From Talinum fruticosum (Eukaryota; Streptophyta; Magnoliopsida; Caryophyllales; Talinaceae): DNA of 64,000 nt. The stretch lies in assembly GCA_021018815.1 (NCBI GenBank), contig JAITYX010000028.1, positions 3,985,001 to 4,049,000 of the forward strand, read 5' to 3'. The notes beneath the pieces were generated by a model, which saw only the letters and a program-made list of their open reading frames with translations, did not search any database and was not told the origin of the DNA. Shown here piece after piece: positions 59,231 through 64,000 of the stretch; positions within the stretch are counted from its first letter, which is position 1, and each line of letters begins with the position of its first letter. Both the position numbers and the translations under genes were made by a program.

Positions 59231-60402
59231 TAAGGGCCAAGTCAAGGTTTTTTTGTTGACTTTATAAGGATGGTTCAAATAATGAACCGTCGTTAAAAGT
59301 TAGCTTTCAAATTTTAATGACAATTCATTCTTTGAACCGTCATTATATGTACATTAAAATCTGCTCTTTTTACAAAAATGCCACCATATCATTTTTTACA
59401 ATGATTTTTCATTATAATCGTCGTTAAAAGTGCTTTCGTAGTAGTGATTCTTTTAATTTCAGGTATTTAATGCTTTATTCCTATCTACCCAATGAGCAGG
59501 TGGTTTTGAAGATGTAATCACATTTAATTCCTCACCGCCCGATGTAACTTATTTCTTTTTCACTTTATTTATCACTTTCTTTATTGCATTATTAACTACT
59601 TATTTATTGCTTTCTAAGTATGTTGGGTGTTTTAATTTTGCCAATTCCATGTTGATTTTCTGATTGATTGAACTCACCATTTTGATTAGTAAAGGCTGTC
59701 CGTTGACGAGTGGAATGAAAATTAACCTTTTCGTTTCATAACTTCGCCCTCGAACAGGAGATTCTCGGTTTAAGACCGATGGAGTCTCTTTTAAAAACCT
59801 TTTCTATGTTAAGTTTTTCCATACTAAATTTGGTGAAAGTATTTTCTATAATTTGTTAGATTTTATCTCCTAAAACTAACTTGCGACTCTTTATGTTTAG
59901 CTTTTATTTCTTCATACTCGCTTCTCGACATTTGAGGTTAAAAATAGGGAAATATGGGCTCGGTTTGATAGCTAAAGCTACATGGTTGAGACCGATTCCA
60001 TAATCACGGCCCTATAGCGAGACACTAATTACCAGTCAACGCAAGCTTACGCCGGTGCTGGCTAGTAACTCGGACTCATCTCCCAACTCAAGCGGTTTCC
60101 ACCATTTGGTCCGGAAGCTTTGCGGAAAAATGTACCTTTTATTTTTTCTATTTCTGACCGTCCGAAATAATATCACAAGACTTCCCTAAAATTAATTTCG
60201 AAAATAAAACAATTAATAAAAATTGCCAATCACACCTTCACTCAAACCCTTTTCAAAAATATAATTCTAAATAATTTATCTTAATAAGAGACACACCCCA
60301 CTTTTAAAATAAAAATTGACTTTCAATATCAAAAGAAATCATAACAAAAGAGAAGACGGCTGACGCTTCTCGAAGCGGGGTTCGGGCTTTGCAGTTCCTA
60401 CA

Positions 60403-60756
60403 CTTTCCATCTTAAAAAATCATTAGTAGTGTAAAGGGATGAAGTATTAAACTAATAAAAGCATAAAAACACCTAGTATTAAACTAATAAAACTTAAATT
60501 ACTACGCGATAGAGCGGAATCATATGGATCATTTAAAGCCGCCCCTCCCCAAAAAAAAAATAAAAATATCATTGACTCTTGCATAGATGTGAGAGAAGGG
60601 GGAAGCAACGTGTGAAAACAACATCAATGGGAAACGCTCATCTTCTAGGGAACATAGTTCCATCTTCTCCTCACAACCCTTGTGAAACCTCAATTGAAAT
60701 GCTCAAAATTCTTCTAAGCTTCAATATTTTTATTCCCTATTAACTTGAAGAATTAT
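60403..60756. other. Sequence after element F, nothing recognised
   Basis: Probable older flanking DNA. TAGTATTAAACTAATAAAA occurs twice with small changes (60445, 60476). 60590-60750 looks like an untranslated leader upstream of the ORF at 60757, but this is only an impression. Confidence 0.35.
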
Positions 60757-61024
60757 GAAGAGAAAGAAAAGGAAGGAGGTACATAAAGAAGATAAAGCCG
60801 GTGGTAGTAAAGAAGAAAATGACTACGAAGGTGGTAGAGCAAGACCTATTTGCATCATGATCGTCTAAGTTTTTCTCTCCTGCTTCTCACTACTCATTAT
60901 TTTCCTTCCATTTGCATGGGAAATAATTAGCAAATCAGAGCTTCACATGTTTAACGTTTCATTAGCGGCGTACATGGGAAAGTCAGGCATTACTGTTGTT
61001 CTTACTCGCTCCCCCGGGTTCCTT
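60757..61024 (+). pseudogene. Candidate first exon of a single-pass membrane protein, in-frame stop
   Basis: ATG 60757 opens MKRKKRKEVHKEDKAGGSKE with a further hydrophilic stretch, GGRARPICIMIV, then a TAA at 60868-60870. The same frame continues as VFLSCFSLLIIFLPFAWEII, a clear hydrophobic membrane segment, followed by SLAAYMGKSGITVVLTRSPG to about 61024. There a donor-like GTATGC follows. A basic N-terminus followed by one membrane segment suggests a type II signal anchor. The stop would truncate the product to 37 residues. I do not recognise the family. It could be a decayed host gene, a sequencing difference, or chance. It is the only part of the flanking DNA that looks gene-like. Confidence 0.35.
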
Positions 61025-62865
61025 GTATGCTTTCTTTTTGGTTAGCTTTTTGAATTTTATTTTGTTTTCTACCATTATCTCGTATGTTCATTCTCTTTTT
61101 CTTTTGTTAGTAGAATAGATACATTTGGTTAATAAGTTAATATGTTGAGCTTATATTTCGTTAAATTAATTGTAAATTTTTTTGGCTTTGTAATTAATTG
61201 TAAAATTATTAATCAACTGCCTATACCTTTCCTTATCATGTATAGCTGATTCTCCTGACACTAGTAATTTGTTTCTTCGATTACGTATTGCAATTTTTCT
61301 TCATTCCATTATATAACGTAGCTAATTTGAAAATGTCAACAATTTGAGCCAAAAGATTGTCATAGCGCAGAGGTTGTATTTAGTTGTAGGTTCTAAAAGG
61401 ATTCATAAGTTTACTTTTAAGGCTTATTATTTTTTAGTTTTAGCTTATAGTTTATAGTCATTTATAACTGTTTAAGACTACCTAAAGTTGCTTATAGTTT
61501 CTTCCAATTATTACCTATAGTAATAAAGAACAATGCCCCCTTTTAAATTTTGATACATTTTTAATAATCTGATTAATTACAAATTACAATAATTTTTTAA
61601 TAAATTTATTTATAAAACCTTCATCTATTTTTCATACTTTACTAACCGCTATGTTCATCCCAAAAATAGACCAAAGGAGTAGTTAAAACTATATTCTTCA
61701 ACAAGGGAAAGATTTACAGGTTGATTCCTCCAAATGTACATGACCTAATAATACTACGAATTGTTATTTTGATTTGGCAACAACTAATAATTGCCGAAAA
61801 TTATTGGTTGTTGTGATGGCGTTTTGATTGAGAATTCTGAATACCCTCCCTAACCACCTGTCATCGTGTCCTTTTTTAACATTTCTGGATAATATGTGAG
61901 GATTCTTGCTCCTTGTTAAGCATTGACAACTTTCTCTTCCGATTAATAGTAGTAATTTCATTATATTGATCAATGTATGCTTCTCTAATTGATTTATACA
62001 ATTATACTTTTAATATACGTTCTATATTATTTGAGACAATCAATTTTATTTGAAATTTGAGCAAATTAGTTTTTTGTCATTGAGCTACGATTTTCGTTGC
62101 GTAGTATGTTGCTAAGCTTAATTTCATTGTAATATGTTTTAATTCAAAATATGGTCATCAGAATTAATGACAGCTGTATTTTTTAAAATTTTTTTGTTAT
62201 GAGACACACCATACTATCCCACTTGACACTTAGAGCTTAGTGGAGAGCGTGGGGGACTACAGGAGAGAAAATTAAAGTTGTCATTGTCCTTGCCCTTGTT
62301 TGGAAGACATTAGTGGAAGGGTAAGTAAAGAGTAAGAAAAAGTAGTTCATATTTTGCAGTCTTTCCTCTTGAGATATGTTACATTAATTAATTTAATCTT
62401 AGTTATTTTGGTCCCAGTTTACTTTCCTTTAATTTACGTATTATTTAACTTTGGTGTACCTCCAGTGAATAACTAAAAAAGACATTAATTGACCAATTTG
62501 CTCCTATTTTTCTGAGATAATTGCCTAACCCTCTTTAAAATTCGTAAGAAATGAAATTCATTTTCAAGATTTTTTTGCCGGAGAAATCCATAGATCATAC
62601 AATTTAAATCATTTTCGTGATTTAGTCCACCAAATAAAAAAATGTTATACAACTATTCCAGAAATATAGGGGCTAATCGGTTAATTAATGTCTTTTTTTG
62701 TTTATTCATCGGAAATATACTAAAGTTAAATGCTCATGCAAATTAAAGGGGGTAAAATTAAAGCAAAATAATTTGGGGTTGAATTAATTATGTTCTACAC
62801 TTGAAGGTGGGGAAGAGCAAAAGATCTCAGGAGTAGCTCTTATGCTTCCTTACTCTTCTTTATTC
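61025..62865. other. AT-rich region, nothing recognised
   Basis: No ORF with convincing composition, no element ends found. 62230-62330 is less AT-rich, with a short open piece ending at GTAAGT (62321-62326). It might be an exon, but I cannot support it further. Confidence 0.35.
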
Positions 62866-63250
62866 CGTGTTCGTGTGTGCATGGGTGTATGTGTGTGCGC
62901 CTGTGTGTGTGTTCGTATGCGTGTGTATGTGTGTGTGTGCGCGCGTGTGTGTGCGCTTGTGTACGTGTGTGTGTGTGTGTGCATGCTTGTCTCGCGCGTG
63001 TGCGTGTATGTTCGTGTGTGTACGCGTGCGTGTATGTGTATGTGTGTGCATGCGTTTGTGTGCATGTGTTCACGCGTGTATGCGTGTGCGTGCGTATGGG
63101 TGTGTGCACGAACATGTGTATGTTTGCATGTGTGTGTGCGTATGCGCACGTGTGCGTGTGTATGTGTGCATGTGTGTTTGCGCATATACGTGTGCAAGTG
63201 CGTGTGCGAGTGTGCATGTGCGTGTACTTGTGCGTGTGCGTGTGCGTGTA
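62866..63250. repeat. Long TG-rich microsatellite (imperfect, with CG and CA steps)
   Basis: About 385 bases of alternating purine-pyrimidine sequence, mostly TG with CG, TA and CA units interspersed. All six frames stay open here only because TG/CA repeats lack stops, giving Cys-Val or His-Thr runs, so none is a gene. Such sequence favours Z-DNA. Confidence 0.95.
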
Positions 63251-63263
63251 ACAACTAAAACTT

Positions 63264-63313
63264 TTTTTATTGTTATTATATTGATATTATTATTATTATT
63301 ATTATTATTATAA

Positions 63314-63362
<49 letters not shown>

Positions 63363-63421
63363 GTTATTATTATGTTGATATTATTGTTATTATTAATATG
63401 ATTATTATTATTGTTATTATT
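63264..63421. repeat. TTA/ATT trinucleotide microsatellite
   Basis: About 50 ATT units with a few GTT and GATATT interruptions, 15 bases after the TG tract. Confidence 0.95.
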
Positions 63422-63635
63422 AGCTAGTAGTTAGAGTATGTTCATAGTAATTGAGATGCCGGAAATTCTAAATATTACATGGTATATTTACAAAGATTGT
63501 GACTAGGTAAATAAGGGTTACTCAAAGGTTAAGGTCCCTTAGTTTAGGATTAATAGCCATCATAAACCTTAAGGTTTAATGTTACACTTTAAATGGGACT
63601 TTTGAGTGACTATACCATTAAAATTTTCATCTCAA

Positions 63636-63760
63636 AATCCCCTATAAATACACCCCTAAACTAGTTGGAAGAGGCACCCCATTTCTTCTTCACTCTATTC
63701 TTATCTCACTCTACTTCTTTACTTATTAGAAGGTTACTACAAGTCCTAGTAAGGTATTAA
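63636..63760 (+). promoter_or_regulatory. TATA-containing promoter-like stretch
   Basis: CCCCTATAAATACACCCC (63639-63656) is a strong plant TATA context. It is followed about 30-90 bases later by a C/T-rich leader-like run (TTTCTTCTTCACTC and CTCACTCTACTTC). This arrangement is common in LTR promoters and in genes. Any gene or LTR would extend past the window, so the call stays tentative. Confidence 0.4.
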
Positions 63761-64000
63761 GCATGTCAACTTTTTTTCCCAATCTATCTTCCCATTATAA
63801 AAAATGTTTATGTGTATTAGTGTATCAAAATGCTGTGTTTGGCCTCATTGAAATCATTGCACAATGATATTAACTAGGTGATCACCTTACCGAAAGCATG
63901 CACATCGTTCATCGCTCATCGAACCTTCAAGAAGGAAGCACTATCGTCAAGACCTATCAAAGTTTTAATGGATTATTTTCTTAAATATTGTTTTTCTTCA

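Larger units (their letters stand above)
53736..59446 (-). mobile_element. CACTA element I with TnpA-like gene
   Basis: The left end is CACTACTACAGGAACCACTT and the right end, inverted, is CACTACTACGAAAGCACTTT. Subterminal GACGACGGTT words occur at 53870-53990 and related GAACCGTCGTT words at 59270-59430, the same family as element H. Flanking triplets are AGT and ATT, so the 3-bp TSD is not perfect. Without J it is about 4.15 kb. It carries a TnpA-like (Transposase_24) gene but no TnpD, the reverse of element H. It sits inside the 3' LTR of element F, and LTR similarity continues on both sides. Confidence 0.88.
3963..60402 (+). mobile_element. Tat/Ogre-type Ty3-gypsy element F, oldest host layer (3' part)
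   Basis: F is reconstructed from five separated blocks: 3963-6626, 24218-26500, 52278-53735 and 59447-60402, plus the part beyond the left edge. In order it carries the integrase C-terminus (+), a DUF7745-like ORF (-), a plant-mobile-domain ORF (-) and a 3' LTR (+). The order and sequences parallel element G read on the opposite strand. The blocks join exactly at the TSDs of the Athila (CCTAG) and CACTA (TAT) insertions, which is strong evidence that they were once continuous. The 5' LTR, gag, protease, reverse transcriptase and most of integrase are not in the window. Confidence 0.78.
53446..60402 (+). repeat. 3' LTR of element F, interrupted by CACTA I
   Basis: LTR sequence occupies about 53446-53735 and 59447-60402. 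Matches to the Tat G LTR (read on its own strand) are the GTGGCACAACC region at 53680, AGATGTAATC and CCGATGTAA (59510-59545), GAGATTCTCGG and GACCGATGGAGTC (59760-59790), and TTGCGACTCTTTATG (59880). The end is TTCCTACA at 60402, where G has TTCCTGTA before its primer-binding site. The start is not resolved: no TGTAGACACC is found, so 53446 is an estimate. Confidence 0.65.

Noticed and set aside
62840..63313. Six long overlapping ORFs on both strands
   Set aside because: They are translations of a TG/CA microsatellite (Cys-Val or His-Thr runs) that lacks stop codons in any frame.

Overview
This window looks like repeat-dense nuclear DNA from a flowering plant, probably a eudicot. The reasons are the element families present: Athila and Tat/Ogre Ty3-gypsy, Sirevirus-like copia, CACTA/En-Spm with TnpA- and TnpD-type proteins, a tRNA-derived SINE and plant-mobile-domain ORFs. 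AT-rich spacers and long microsatellites fit the same picture. I see no bacterial or organellar gene, no rRNA or tRNA gene, and no intact host gene. The species cannot be named from this sequence.

Almost everything from base 1 to about 60.4 kb is a nest of transposons, which I resolved from matching termini and target-site duplications (TSDs). The oldest layer is a plus-strand Tat-type retrotransposon, here called F. It runs from an integrase C-terminal fragment at 3969-4537 to a 3' LTR ending near 60402. Four things have been inserted into it. (1) A minus-strand Tat LTR (2442-3962), itself hit by a minus-strand copia element (LTR 1010-2441, gag 1-990). (2) A non-autonomous Athila, C (6627-24217, TSD CCTAG). 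Its 5' LTR holds D, an LTR element encoding a caulimovirid-type movement protein (6946-13654). Its 3' LTR holds E, a 3.15-kb solo LTR (20154-23305). (3) A CACTA element, H (26501-52277, TSD TAT), which holds a nearly whole minus-strand Tat element, G (30358-50358). G carries two copia solo LTRs (TSDs AGATA and AAAAT) and a SINE (15-bp TSD). (4) A second CACTA, I (53736-59446), inside the 3' LTR of F, with a small CACTA, J (56897-58453, TSD AAA), nested in it.

The two Tat elements F and G share an unusual layout. Downstream of integrase, on the strand opposite to pol, both carry a DUF7745-like ORF followed by a plant-mobile-domain ORF. Because F was split by C and H, its ORFs must be read across the insertions; G supplies the intact order. 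Both elements are decayed. G's reverse transcriptase has lost its palm YxDD segment.

Element D is the most unusual occupant. It has LTRs, an initiator-Met primer-binding site and a polypurine tract. Its coding region gives movement protein, capsid-like region with CCHC knuckle, aspartic protease and a further ORF, with no reverse transcriptase, RNase H or integrase that I can find.

From about 60.4 kb to the end lies sequence I could not assign to an element. It holds one candidate host-type exon with an in-frame stop (60757-61024), a long TG-rich microsatellite, a TTA microsatellite and a TATA-containing promoter-like stretch near 63640.
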